From contig MLAK01000543.1 of NCBI GenBank assembly GCA_001839685.1, positions 35,147 through 99,146 of the forward strand: DNA of 64,000 bases, given 5' to 3'. The notes under the pieces were generated by a model, which had not been told where the DNA came from, searched no databases, and saw nothing but the letters and a program-made list of their open reading frames with translations. Positions 31,624 to 41,099 of the stretch are shown here, in pieces; position 1 is the first letter of the stretch; the number at the start of each line of letters is the position of its first letter. The stretch is from Tritrichomonas foetus. Taxonomy: Eukaryota; Parabasalia; Tritrichomonadida; Tritrichomonadidae. The translations under genes and the position numbers were made by a program.

Positions 31624-33702
31624 TTATTGAATGCTGCAAGCCGCACATCCACCTTCTGTCATCATTTCTTGTTGGACATTTGGATTATAAGAATTTCTAT
31701 GCTTTCGTTTTTGATAATTAAAAATGACTTCTGGAGTTCCAGGCTGAGTTGGTGTCATACTTGGTGAGCGTTTTATTCCTTTGCCGAAGTATCTAGATGA
31801 TCTTCTCTTTTTACTCATATTAGATTCTTCATCCGTATAATATGAATAATAATAAGATGAATAATATTCAGATGAATCTGATAATTCATTTCTGCTATTT
31901 TTCTGACCTTTGCTTGAATTCTTATTTGATTGAGTATTCTTCCCTCTTTTTGAAGAAGATTCATTTAGTTTATCTTTCTTATTTTTATCTTTCAAGTTAA
32001 GAGTTAAACTTTGTCTCCTTTCTTTCTTTTCTTGTTTCTTTTGTTGTTTTTCAATTTTAAGACTTTGTCTTCTTGCTTTCTTCTCTAGTTTTTTACTGAG
32101 TCGCTTTTCTTCTTTTTCTTTCTTGGCGATTTCTTTTTTCTCTTTCTTGCTGATTTTCAGGCTCTGTGCCCTGACTCTTTTGCTTGGCTTTTTAGATTTA
32201 ACTGCTTCTTCAAGCAAAAAGCTTGGGAAATCTACTAATTTCGGAATGCTTTCATCATTTAATGAATTTTGAATTATTTCTTCTGGTTTATTTTCTTCTG
32301 GTTTAATTTCTTTGTTAATTTCTTGTTGATCTTTTGATTGTTCATTATTTGTTTCAGAATGATCTTTCAGATCTGTTTTAGAATGTTTGGAATGACGTTT
32401 TCCTTTTTCTCCATGTTTATGATGCTTAGAACTACCATCTTTATCATGATGATGATGACGATGATTCTTTGAATGCTTTTTCTTACTACTGGACTTTTCT
32501 CCATCTTTCTTCTCTTTTCTTGGCCTCCTTGGTCTCACGATAGCTGCGGTATCCAGTGTACTATCAATGTTTTTCGTTTCATTTTCTTCATCAATTTGTA
32601 ATTTTATTTCTCGAGCAACTAAATTATTTAATTGATTTGGCTCCACCTCATTTGATTTGATGCCTCTCTTTGACTTTATTTTTGGTTCAGCGTTCTTTGG
32701 TGGTAATTTTTTAGTAATTTTTTGTTTTTTGTAACAATCTGGAATATATGGCTTTTCGTCATTTGGTAACTTTAATGGAACAACACTGAATTTACTGGCC
32801 TCATCTTCATCAATTTTTTCCCAATCAAATCTATCATCAAATGAAACTCCATTATCCTTCATAAATTCGACAATTGAAGAAGTATAAAATTCGTAATTGG
32901 GTTTGTCTTTAAATTGACAACTTTTGATGTTTTCATATAAATCAATCAATTGTTTAGGACAATCTTTCCAGAATTCTTTTAAGTTAAAATTCTTTTTTGC
33001 TTGGTAAACTTGTTCTTTTTCTTTCAATGAAGACCATGGAAGTTTTCCATAAGCCATTTCAATCAAAGAGTAAAACCAACAATAAATATCATCAACCCTT
33101 CCAAGATCGCGAGACTCATGTGAATTAATGGATGCATATTTTGTAGTTCCAACAAATCCTGTTTTTTCACGTGGTTCTAAAAGTTCTTTCGTGTTTGGAT
33201 CAATATACAATTTGGCTAACCCATAGTCTACTAAAGTTAGAGGCCTCGAACGAGATGGACGTATCAAAAAGTTAGCTGGTTTGATATCACGATGTATAAA
33301 ACCATGCTCATGAAAGATGACAATTGATCTCATCATTTCAATACCGATTCTTAAAACAGTAGAAAGCGAATATTTTTGACCAGGTAAAACGTGTCGAACT
33401 GTAGCCAAAGATGGACCTAAAACTTCCATAACCAAATATCGATAATTTTGGGTTTTCCCAGATTTAATAAAGCGCGGGAAAAGATCAGAATCTTGAAGTA
33501 ATTTGAGTATTGCCGCTTCTCCATCAAGAAAATGCTTTGCAACAGTGACTCCTTCAGTTTTCAATGCATAATAATTTGGAGTATCTTTTTCTTTGACGTA
33601 ATAAATATCGCCGAAGCCGCCTTGACCGATTAGACGCTTGATCTGGTAACCGAGAAAAAATTTGTCCTTTTGAAAAGTCTTCCTTTGCTTTTTAGAAGAC
33701 AT
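31624..33702 (-). CDS. CK1/TTBK-type kinase with C-terminal CaaX box
   Basis: 692 residues from ATG. The CK1-type domain (about 15-290) has IGQGGFGDIYYV (25-36), Lys48, EVLGPSLATV, FIHRDIKPANFLI (135-147) with Asp139, DYG in place of DFG (159-161), and CK1-type FVGTTKYASINSH instead of an APE loop. The long tail is basic, with His runs, many KKE/KEK blocks and an Asp/Glu/Ser/Tyr patch. The protein ends GGCAACSIQ: a CSIQ CaaX box, where the final Gln favours farnesylation, with another Cys three residues before. This would anchor the kinase to membrane. CK1 proteins in yeast use lipid anchors for the same purpose. Confidence 0.9.
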   Translation of the reverse strand: MSSKKQRKTFQKDKFFLGYQIKRLIGQGGFGDIYYVKEKDTPNYYALKTEGVTVAKHFLDGEAAILKLLQDSDLFPRFIKSGKTQNYRYLVMEVLGPSLATVRHVLPGQKYSLSTVLRIGIEMMRSIVIFHEHGFIHRDIKPANFLIRPSRSRPLTLVDYGLAKLYIDPNTKELLEPREKTGFVGTTKYASINSHESRDLGRVDDIYCWFYSLIEMAYGKLPWSSLKEKEQVYQAKKNFNLKEFWKDCPKQLIDLYENIKSCQFKDKPNYEFYTSSIVEFMKDNGVSFDDRFDWEKIDEDEASKFSVVPLKLPNDEKPYIPDCYKKQKITKKLPPKNAEPKIKSKRGIKSNEVEPNQLNNLVAREIKLQIDEENETKNIDSTLDTAAIVRPRRPRKEKKDGEKSSSKKKHSKNHRHHHHDKDGSSKHHKHGEKGKRHSKHSKTDLKDHSETNNEQSKDQQEINKEIKPEENKPEEIIQNSLNDESIPKLVDFPSFLLEEAVKSKKPSKRVRAQSLKISKKEKKEIAKKEKEEKRLSKKLEKKARRQSLKIEKQQKKQEKKERRQSLTLNLKDKNKKDKLNESSSKRGKNTQSNKNSSKGQKNSRNELSDSSEYYSSYYYSYYTDEESNMSKKRRSSRYFGKGIKRSPSMTPTQPGTPEVIFNYQKRKHRNSYNPNVQQEMMTEGGCAACSIQ

Positions 33703-34170
33703 GAAATTTGATTTGATTTTAAATATTTATTTTTTATCTTTTATTTTGAATAAACAGAAAAAATTAGGAATAACTATCAGAAAAAGTGATTCTCGATTTC
33801 AACGATCATTCCATCTTTTTTCAATGTGTGAAGTGAAGAAACAAGGCGAAACGATTTTTATTTCGAATTAAATTCACCTTAAAATCAAATAAGATAGATA
33901 AAATATTCAAGTCACAAATAATGTGGTTGATATGAAATTGCCCTTAGAACACCTTCTAGTTGGTTTGTGACGAATATTTAAATCAATTTGAGAATGGAGA
34001 TCTACAAAGAAATTTGTTGATTCATTTGGAATTCAATGGGGAACGTTTATTGATGATAGAAAGAGGTCAAAATTTGAGGTGAAAGACTCTGATGTGAAAT
34101 CTCTGACAGAATAGAACTTTTCCAATTGAAAAAGTTATCAAGTTCTATCGTCGACCTCAAAATTTTTCGC
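33703..34170. other. Divergent intergenic region
   Basis: 468 AT-rich bases between the CK1-type kinase and DIS3, presumably with both promoters. TCAAATC and TCAAATT lie within 16 bases of the kinase ATG. Nothing else is recognised. Confidence 0.55.
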
Positions 34171-36825
34171 ATGGATTTCCCTAATCGGCCATCCCATCGT
34201 ACAGTTCTTCTTCACACAAGAAGAGGAAATGTTATCCGTCTCTCTCGTGAACACTACCTCCGTGATGACATAGATTGTCGACTTCCAGGGAAATCGGATT
34301 CGCCATTTACAACAGAAGACGCAAAGTATGTTTTGGTTCTCGATTCCGAAACAATTTTGAATCAAATCGACGCATTTTCTAACGAATTCTTCATCAACGT
34401 TGTCATTCTCGAAACAACATACGATATGATTCGAACAAAGTCTCGGGCGAAACAAAACCAACTCGATAAGATTTTGAGAACGCCAGAGAAGCACTTCATG
34501 GTTTTTGCAAACGATCATTTTCGCGCGACATATGTCGAACAAGGAAAAGATATGACATCACAGCAAATGCGTGAGCTTAGCGTTATTCGAGCTCTCCAAT
34601 ACCTCGGTATGGAGCCCCACAGCTTACCAATTATCTACCTCACCAATACAAATGAAGATTGCGAACGCTTCAAAAAGCTTGCTGATGAAAATAAAGATGA
34701 TACACATTTCCCTAATTCACAATTCTCTATTGACACTGTTCACCACTGGGCTGAAGACAAAAGAGATCTTCCAGAATTGCTCACTTCACCTGACTCTGCA
34801 GCAACTGGTGAGCAAATCTATCCTGAGCACCTGTCAATTTTAGAAGTCCATCGTCTTGTTGACAAAGGTGAAGCCTTTATTGGCGTATTTAGCCTATCCC
34901 AGTTTTCAAGGGAAGAGGCCACTGTGAGAACTCAAAATAATGGTGAAATCATTATTCAAAATAAAATCAACCAAAATCGTGCAATTGATGGAGATTTGGT
35001 TGCTGTTCAACTTTTGCCAGAATCAGAATTTATTACAGTTGGACAACAATCATTCCAAACTGGTAAAGTCATTGCGATTATGAAGTCTCAAGCCAGAGTT
35101 ATTTGTGGTACGATTCAAGAACCACAGACCATTTTCAATGATTGGCAAAACGTGATTGTCGTTCCAATGGACAGCTCACTTCCAAAAATCAGAATTCGGA
35201 CGAGACAAGTCCAGCAGCTCATCGGCGCCCGTGTCCAGGTTGCCATCGATGGATGGAATGCAAATTCGAGATATCCAAGTGGTCATTATATTTCAACAAT
35301 TGGATCATCAGGAGACATACATACTGAAAGTGAAGTTATTTTACTTACTCATCAAATTCCACATCAAAACTTCCCGCCAGCTGTTATTGAATGTTTGCCG
35401 CCAGAAAACTACAAGCCAACTGAAGAAGAAATCGCAAAACGACGTGACTTAAGAGATAGAATGGTTTGCTCAATCGATCCACCTGGCTGTGTCGATATTG
35501 ATGATGCACTTCATTACAAGGATTTAAATGATGATGAATGTGAAGTTGGTATTCATATTGCTGATGTTTCCTATTTTGTCAGAGAAGGCACAGCAATCGA
35601 TTTAGAGGCTCGTGAAAGAGGTACAACTGTATATTTGGTCGAAAAGCGTATAAATATGCTTCCAGGCCTCCTTTCTGAGAATCTTTGTTCATTGATGGGA
35701 AATGTTGAGCGTTTTGCTTTTTCAGTAGTTGCTAAGATGGATAAAAAGACAGCAGAAACTAAAGAAGTATGGTTTGGTCGAACAATTATCAAAAATAGAG
35801 ATGCTATGTCTTATCAAAAAGCCCAAGAAATTGTTGATGATCCAAATGATCAAAGTGAAATGGCAAATAACATCAGAGGTCTTCTTTATTTGTCTAGAAT
35901 TCTGAAACAAAAAAGATTTGATGCAGGTGCCTTGAAACTTTCATCTCCCCAACTTCATTTCGTTCTTGATTCTGAAACTAAAGAACCTTTGAAAGGTGAA
36001 CTTTATGAACATCGAGAAGTTAATTCTCTTGTTGAAGAGTTCATGCTTTACGCAAATATTGAAGTTGCTAAACGAATTTATAAAGAATTTCCCCAATCTG
36101 CGATGCTTAGAAGGCACGAGCCACCACTTGCTGCTAGATTCGAATTTATTAATAATGCTTTAAAGAGATTTAATGTTCAACTTGATCCAGAATCAAATAA
36201 ATCACTTACAGAAACTTTAGATTTAGTTAAAGATAAAAATGCATCTTTAGATGATATTGTAAGAATCATGACAACTAGATGTATGCAATTTGCTAAATAT
36301 TTTGCAAGTGGTTCACAGAATTATGATAATTTCCGTCATTATGGTTTAGCTACACCAATTTATACTCATTTTACATCACCTATCCGTAGATATGCCGATC
36401 TTCTTGTTCATAGACAGCTTGCAATTGCTTGTGGAGCTGAACCTTTAACAGATAATTTGGCTTCTAAGAATGTAATGAATGCAATTGCAGATAATTTGAA
36501 TTTCAGGCACAGGATGGCTCAAGAGGCAGGAAGAGATTCTGCTCAATTGTTCATGATGGAGATGTTAAGAAAGACACCAAACAGAATTGAAGAAGGAAAA
36601 GTTATTCGAATCAAACCAACTGTTTTCGTTGTTCTTCTCGAACAGTTCGGTGTTGAAGGACACGTTCATGTTGAAGGTGAAGAGTGGCACTTTAATGAAG
36701 ATGAAGAATATCTTCAATGCGGTGACTTGATAATCAGAATATTTGATACAGTTAAAGTGAAAGTGAATGTCACACCAATGAATATGCATGGAAGAAGTAG
36801 ACTTGATCTTCAACTCGTTGATTAA
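34171..36825 (+). CDS. DIS3: Exosome exoribonuclease DIS3/Rrp44
   Basis: 884 residues from the ATG at 34171; an upstream in-frame TTG at 34126 is not used here. After a REHYLRDD block comes a PIN region (about 50-180), two cold-shock-like domains, the RNB domain (about 415-760) and an S1 domain (about 800-880). RNB keeps DPPGCVDIDDALH with Asp436, Asp442, Asp444 and Asp445, and HFTSPIRRYADL later on, so exonuclease activity is expected. The PIN site seems damaged: Asp58 and Glu81 fit, but the other two acidic positions read Glu135 and Thr160. The CR3 Cys cluster is reduced to Cys36. DIS3 is the catalytic subunit of the nuclear or cytoplasmic exosome. Confidence 0.93.
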   Translation: MDFPNRPSHRTVLLHTRRGNVIRLSREHYLRDDIDCRLPGKSDSPFTTEDAKYVLVLDSETILNQIDAFSNEFFINVVILETTYDMIRTKSRAKQNQLDKILRTPEKHFMVFANDHFRATYVEQGKDMTSQQMRELSVIRALQYLGMEPHSLPIIYLTNTNEDCERFKKLADENKDDTHFPNSQFSIDTVHHWAEDKRDLPELLTSPDSAATGEQIYPEHLSILEVHRLVDKGEAFIGVFSLSQFSREEATVRTQNNGEIIIQNKINQNRAIDGDLVAVQLLPESEFITVGQQSFQTGKVIAIMKSQARVICGTIQEPQTIFNDWQNVIVVPMDSSLPKIRIRTRQVQQLIGARVQVAIDGWNANSRYPSGHYISTIGSSGDIHTESEVILLTHQIPHQNFPPAVIECLPPENYKPTEEEIAKRRDLRDRMVCSIDPPGCVDIDDALHYKDLNDDECEVGIHIADVSYFVREGTAIDLEARERGTTVYLVEKRINMLPGLLSENLCSLMGNVERFAFSVVAKMDKKTAETKEVWFGRTIIKNRDAMSYQKAQEIVDDPNDQSEMANNIRGLLYLSRILKQKRFDAGALKLSSPQLHFVLDSETKEPLKGELYEHREVNSLVEEFMLYANIEVAKRIYKEFPQSAMLRRHEPPLAARFEFINNALKRFNVQLDPESNKSLTETLDLVKDKNASLDDIVRIMTTRCMQFAKYFASGSQNYDNFRHYGLATPIYTHFTSPIRRYADLLVHRQLAIACGAEPLTDNLASKNVMNAIADNLNFRHRMAQEAGRDSAQLFMMEMLRKTPNRIEEGKVIRIKPTVFVVLLEQFGVEGHVHVEGEEWHFNEDEEYLQCGDLIIRIFDTVKVKVNVTPMNMHGRSRLDLQLVD

Positions 36826-37150
36826 ATAATATAATATATATGAAAGAATTCTAAAATTACACAAGATTTCTTTTTATTTAAAAGTTTTTTGATTAGAACA
36901 CATTTGATTTATTCTTTTTTTCTCATATACCAAAAGAAAAATAAATAAAGTAAAAATTCTGAGATTCATTATTTATTATATCAATAATTTACATAAAAAC
37001 AACAAATTTATTGGTTCGCATATTGATTCGAAATACAAACATTATCACTTCGACAGTTAATTAGTGACTTATTCATTGGATCATTTATTTCTTCTTTCTA
37101 TTGTCTCATTCATTTTCATTTTCATTTTTTTTTTTTTTTTTTTTTTTTTT
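36826..37150. other. Convergent intergenic spacer with poly(T)
   Basis: 325 AT-rich bases between DIS3 and a coiled-coil gene. A pure T run of 28 bases (37125-37152) abuts and overlaps the downstream gene's stop codon on the minus strand. Confidence 0.7.
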
Positions 37151-38971
37151 TTATTTGTTAGATTTCGCTTTTAATTTTGCAAGCTCGTCTTTTAAATCTT
37201 GCTCAATTCTGTCAAGTTTCATTGGAGAATCATCAGTGTCATCCAACAATGCAGAAATTCTTTCTTGTATGGATTGAAACCTTTGTTCTAAAGATACATC
37301 ATCGTTATCAGGGGCACCAAGCATCACATCAAGTTCTTTCAATCTTTGTTTAGAGTCGGCCAATTGTGAATTCAAATTTTGTGCATCATTTTGTGCCCTT
37401 TCTAGGAGGTTATTCATTTCATGTTCATAATTTAAAGAAGGATGTTTTAACCTCCTATTTAAAACATCAATCTGTGAACGTAGGGCTTCTTCTCGAGATT
37501 GAGATTGTATCGAACTTAAATGTAAATCGGAAATCCATTTATTTATTTCCCCACTAATTTCTTGCATCTCCCTAAATTCTTGATCAGCAAGCTCGATTTC
37601 CTTTTTTGCTTCTTCGCTGGACACTTTTTGAATTTCAAAACCTAATTGACCAAATTGCATCTGAATTTTGTCAATTTCATCTCTTACTTCCTCTATTGGG
37701 GAAAGTGAATTCCCAATTGCTACAAAATCCTCATCATTCGATAGCGACTTATTATAGGCTTCCTGGAGGTTCAAAAACTTTTCTTTCAACTTTTCTTGAT
37801 CGCTTTTCATCTTATTTATTTTGGCGGCTGCCTCCTGTCGAATTTTATTGGTTTCATTTTCGATTCGCAATTGAAGCTCCCACACCAGATTTTTATGGTA
37901 ATCCTGCTGAGCATTGATGTATTCTTCTCTCGCTTGCCTATATTGCGTTTTTGTGGCTTGAAGCTCCTGTAGAGAAATATCTGATTTAGATGAAGTACTC
38001 ATTAAATGAGATAGTTCGTTTTTCAATTGTTTTTCTCTTTGTTCGAGCTGCAAAACCTCATTTTTTGATGCGTCGTAGTCTAAATAAGCTTGATTTGCTT
38101 CGTGTTTGAATGCTTCGAATAATTCCTTCTGTCGTTGATCTTTTAATTGTGAGATTTTATTGAGTAAGTCTTGTCTCTGATTTTCAGCAGCTTCGTTCTC
38201 TTGAAGAGCCTTTTGGAGAGCCTGTGTAGTTGGAATTTCATTATCAACAAATTGAATTGATGATTTGGCCCTAAATGACCTTTGCTGACAAATATCCTCT
38301 GAATATCTTTGTAACTTTTCTGTGAGTGTACGTTTTTCATTTCTTAAACGGGCGTTTTCCTTATATGCCGCATATTTGGGCGAACTTTTCATATGCTCGA
38401 GAAGAACGTCGTTTATCGCCATAATTCGCGTGATCTCTTCTTCGAAATGGAGCTTGTCATTTTGTAAAGTTTCGAGTTGATTTTCGAGATTTTCATACTC
38501 GTTTGTAATATCTGCAATTTCGCTTTGATTTCGATTTCGTTCGGCGATTTCTTCTTTCAACTCGTCTCTTTGTTTTTGAAGTGAAGCGATTTCTTTCTGC
38601 ATTTGTTCGATTTGAGCCCCGCTATTTATTTTTGACTGCATTTCTTGAATCTCCCTCTTTAAACGTTCGCATTCTTGCTGTGAATTTTTTTCGACTTTGG
38701 CCAATTCTTTTTGATAGTTTCTGATTCGATCTTCTGATGCTCGAATTTCGATCTCATTTTTCTTTGCGAGGTTTGACGAATTTCTGGTTTTGGCGGATGA
38801 AACTAGAGCACTTTTTGGTGTTGATTTTGCCCTTTGGGCGGAACGATCTGCCGCCTGACTGGATTTCAATTTGGTTTGAGGAGACGCAGCGCGTTTTGTT
38901 ATCGGAGATTTTGGAACTGGGCGCGTTTTGGTAGATGATGTTCGGGTAATGTTTGAACGAGGTGATATCAT
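37151..38971 (-). CDS. Coiled-coil protein with basic N-terminus
   Basis: 606 residues from ATG. The first about 70 residues are basic, Ser/Pro/Thr-rich and disordered (TRPVPKSPITKRAASP). From about 75 to 600 the chain is near-continuous coiled coil rich in Glu, Gln and Lys. No catalytic or membrane motif is present. The shape suits a microtubule- or filament-associated protein, with the basic N-terminus as the likely binding end. On the sense strand the TAA stop runs directly into a genomic A tract of about 26 bases, which could mark a retrocopy or just a homopolymer. Product unknown. Confidence 0.75.
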   Translation of the reverse strand: MISPRSNITRTSSTKTRPVPKSPITKRAASPQTKLKSSQAADRSAQRAKSTPKSALVSSAKTRNSSNLAKKNEIEIRASEDRIRNYQKELAKVEKNSQQECERLKREIQEMQSKINSGAQIEQMQKEIASLQKQRDELKEEIAERNRNQSEIADITNEYENLENQLETLQNDKLHFEEEITRIMAINDVLLEHMKSSPKYAAYKENARLRNEKRTLTEKLQRYSEDICQQRSFRAKSSIQFVDNEIPTTQALQKALQENEAAENQRQDLLNKISQLKDQRQKELFEAFKHEANQAYLDYDASKNEVLQLEQREKQLKNELSHLMSTSSKSDISLQELQATKTQYRQAREEYINAQQDYHKNLVWELQLRIENETNKIRQEAAAKINKMKSDQEKLKEKFLNLQEAYNKSLSNDEDFVAIGNSLSPIEEVRDEIDKIQMQFGQLGFEIQKVSSEEAKKEIELADQEFREMQEISGEINKWISDLHLSSIQSQSREEALRSQIDVLNRRLKHPSLNYEHEMNNLLERAQNDAQNLNSQLADSKQRLKELDVMLGAPDNDDVSLEQRFQSIQERISALLDDTDDSPMKLDRIEQDLKDELAKLKAKSNK

Positions 38972-39609
38972 TTACTTTGTCGAAAAATCTCCGCGTTTCA
39001 GTTTTCGAAAATCTGCAATTATTTTATATCACATGTCATGTAAAGTTTTTGACCTCTTAAAAAGTTGAAATGATTTGGTTTTTCTGAGATGCTTGATGAT
39101 GATATGATTTCAGATCAGATGCTGAAAAAGTATTTTTTTACGGCAGAGATTTATTTTCCTATGAGTTTTGTAAATGTGAAGTGAAAGGTCAAATAAAGGT
39201 CAAAAGTGGAAAAAACCTAATGGGTAAATGTGATGTGAACTTTGCTGGTTCTTTGGGTCACTTCGACATGGAGGAGGTGCGCCACGTGAACACAGCGGAG
39301 GGAGCGAAGCGATCCGAAGCTGTGGTCACGTGGCAGCACCTCTTCCAATGGCCGAATGAGTCGAAGGGGCCCGCAAAGTCACATCACATTTACCCATTTT
39401 TAGTGTCAAAAAACAAAACTCATAGGAAAAAAAATCCTGCCTTTTTTACGAATCATCGCATACAAAAGTAGAAAAATTGAAACAATCAATAGCATGTGTC
39501 TGCTTATTAATATTGAATATAAAACTTATTACAAAAAAAGAAAATGACGAATGCATAAATGATTTTTGAGAAAATGAAAGAAATTCTATTATTTTAATAA
39601 ACAGGTACA
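38972..39609. other. Intergenic with palindromic MITE
   Basis: 638 bases. Bases 39134-39449 are a MITE with its target-site duplications (separate entry). The remainder is AT-rich with nothing recognised. Confidence 0.8.
39142..39441. mobile_element. 300-bp palindromic MITE with 8-bp target duplication
   Basis: The ends are GGCAG (39142) and CTGCC (39441). They are flanked by direct copies of TTTTTTAC at 39134-39141 and 39442-39449, an 8-bp duplication as in hAT-type insertions. Both arms carry TTTTCCTATGAGTTTTG in inverted orientation, then TGGGTAAATGTGATGTGA and the reverse complement. The arms continue to a loop of about 22 bases (39297-39318). The centre is GC-rich (GCCACGTGAACACAGC paired with GCTGTGGTCACGTGGC), unlike its surroundings. 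It has no coding capacity; a 96-codon ORF across it is accidental. Confidence 0.88.
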
Positions 39610-40701
39610 TTATATACTTGATATGTAATCTAAAAGTTTGTCATAATTTTCGTAATATAGAAGCATTAATAAAATTATAATTATCAAAGCGAGAAATGCG
39701 ACTAAAATTGGAAATCCATCTGACCGATCATTAGATTCATTCATTTCAAATATTGTTATGTTATTCATAAACTTTCGTATATTCTCAAGAGTCGGTGGCT
39801 GAAGTAATTTGTAAATTCTATTCTTTTCTCGATTTACGATTGCCACATATGAAGGATCATCAAGCTTTGGCTGAAATGTGACATTAAAACGTCTGTCATT
39901 CGTTGGATTCAAAAAGCCAATAAGGTATCGATTACAAAGGCTTTGAGATAATAATGATAGAAGCGATAATTGTTCTGATTTTATATCTTTTTCTGTGACA
40001 AATAATAGGAATGGGAGTGGAAATCGATAATAAGTAAATTCGTCATAAGAAACATGATGGAGTAAGGGATACCTGTGTTCAAATAAAAAGTCACGATATT
40101 TATTTTCGTTTGGACTATCACTGTAACTTACAACGCAAAAAGGTGAAAGATAAACATCTAATTTTGTGGTATCTGAATCAATTATATACAATTTTTTCCC
40201 CAGAGATGCATAATCTTGAGTTAAATGATGTGCAATATCATCATCATTTTCATTACAATAAAAAACTGCAATAGTTGAATTAGTTTCTTCTTCTAGAATA
40301 GTATCGATTTCCGAAATTGTTGATAATACTTTCACTGGTACATAAATTGTCGATGTAACATATTCTACAATAGATTCAAATGAATAATCTCCTTGATAAA
40401 ATACATTGAATCTTAAATCAGGTGAATGAATTACAAGAAATGATGGAAATTGATGAACATTTATGTTATCACAAAAAGCATAATTTAATTCACAGTCAAC
40501 AGTATAAGCCATTAAATTCCCATTAATCGAATCACTTACGTATTTTGCAATTTCCAGGCTAAAATTCTTTTTTGGATCATCTGGTAAATAAAATCCTATA
40601 AATATTGGTACATTTCGGCTATTGTTAATCTGTTGATCTATAAAGTATGGATCGAAATCCTGAAATATTGATTTTACAGCATAAAAAAAGATGAAAATCA
40701 T
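39610..40701 (-). CDS. PDI-like transmembrane protein without CxxC
   Basis: 363 residues from ATG, which begins a hydrophobic signal peptide. A thioredoxin-fold domain occupies about 20-125: strand VPIFIGFYLP, then VDCELNYAFCDNINVHQFPSFLV (about 68-90), which matches the PDI VDC...C...YPT element including a cis-Pro (P86). At the active-site position the sequence is FYLPDDPKK rather than FYAPWCGHC, so both redox cysteines are missing. A second, weaker thioredoxin-like region follows. A single TM helix (about 330-350) precedes a short cytoplasmic tail. This fits a TMX/PDI-type ER protein that binds client proteins but cannot catalyse disulfide exchange. Confidence 0.75.
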   Translation of the reverse strand: MIFIFFYAVKSIFQDFDPYFIDQQINNSRNVPIFIGFYLPDDPKKNFSLEIAKYVSDSINGNLMAYTVDCELNYAFCDNINVHQFPSFLVIHSPDLRFNVFYQGDYSFESIVEYVTSTIYVPVKVLSTISEIDTILEEETNSTIAVFYCNENDDDIAHHLTQDYASLGKKLYIIDSDTTKLDVYLSPFCVVSYSDSPNENKYRDFLFEHRYPLLHHVSYDEFTYYRFPLPFLLFVTEKDIKSEQLSLLSLLSQSLCNRYLIGFLNPTNDRRFNVTFQPKLDDPSYVAIVNREKNRIYKLLQPPTLENIRKFMNNITIFEMNESNDRSDGFPILVAFLALIIIILLMLLYYENYDKLLDYISSI

Positions 40702-41099
40702 TGTATTCGATTTTGCTTCAATTTATACAGAAATGAATTAAAAAGTTTTCACGACTGAATATTTTTTATTTTGATCAAGTTTGACTCAATGATCGCCATA
40801 TAATTCATACAAAGCATTTACAGAATTATCCAGGCAATGGTGTAATTCGTATCAAGTTAATTACCATCAAATTTTGTGTATGTGATAAAAATTTTCAAAA
40901 ATGTATCCTCTTATATTCTAGAAGAGACTATCAATATCATAGTCATGATAGATATAGTGATATATTTGGACGAAAAATTCCTATTCAAAAGGTATGAATG
41001 AGGAAATGCATTATATAAATGGGATCTAGAGTAACAAATAATCGAAATTACTAAATAAATAATTGCTCTCTATAATATTTACTTAAAAATAACAATAGA
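40702..41099. other. Intergenic spacer
   Basis: 398 AT-rich bases with nothing recognised. Confidence 0.6.

Noticed and set aside
39181..39471. 96-codon plus ORF across 39.2-39.5 kb
   Set aside because: Lies within the palindromic MITE, whose symmetric DNA explains the long open frame.
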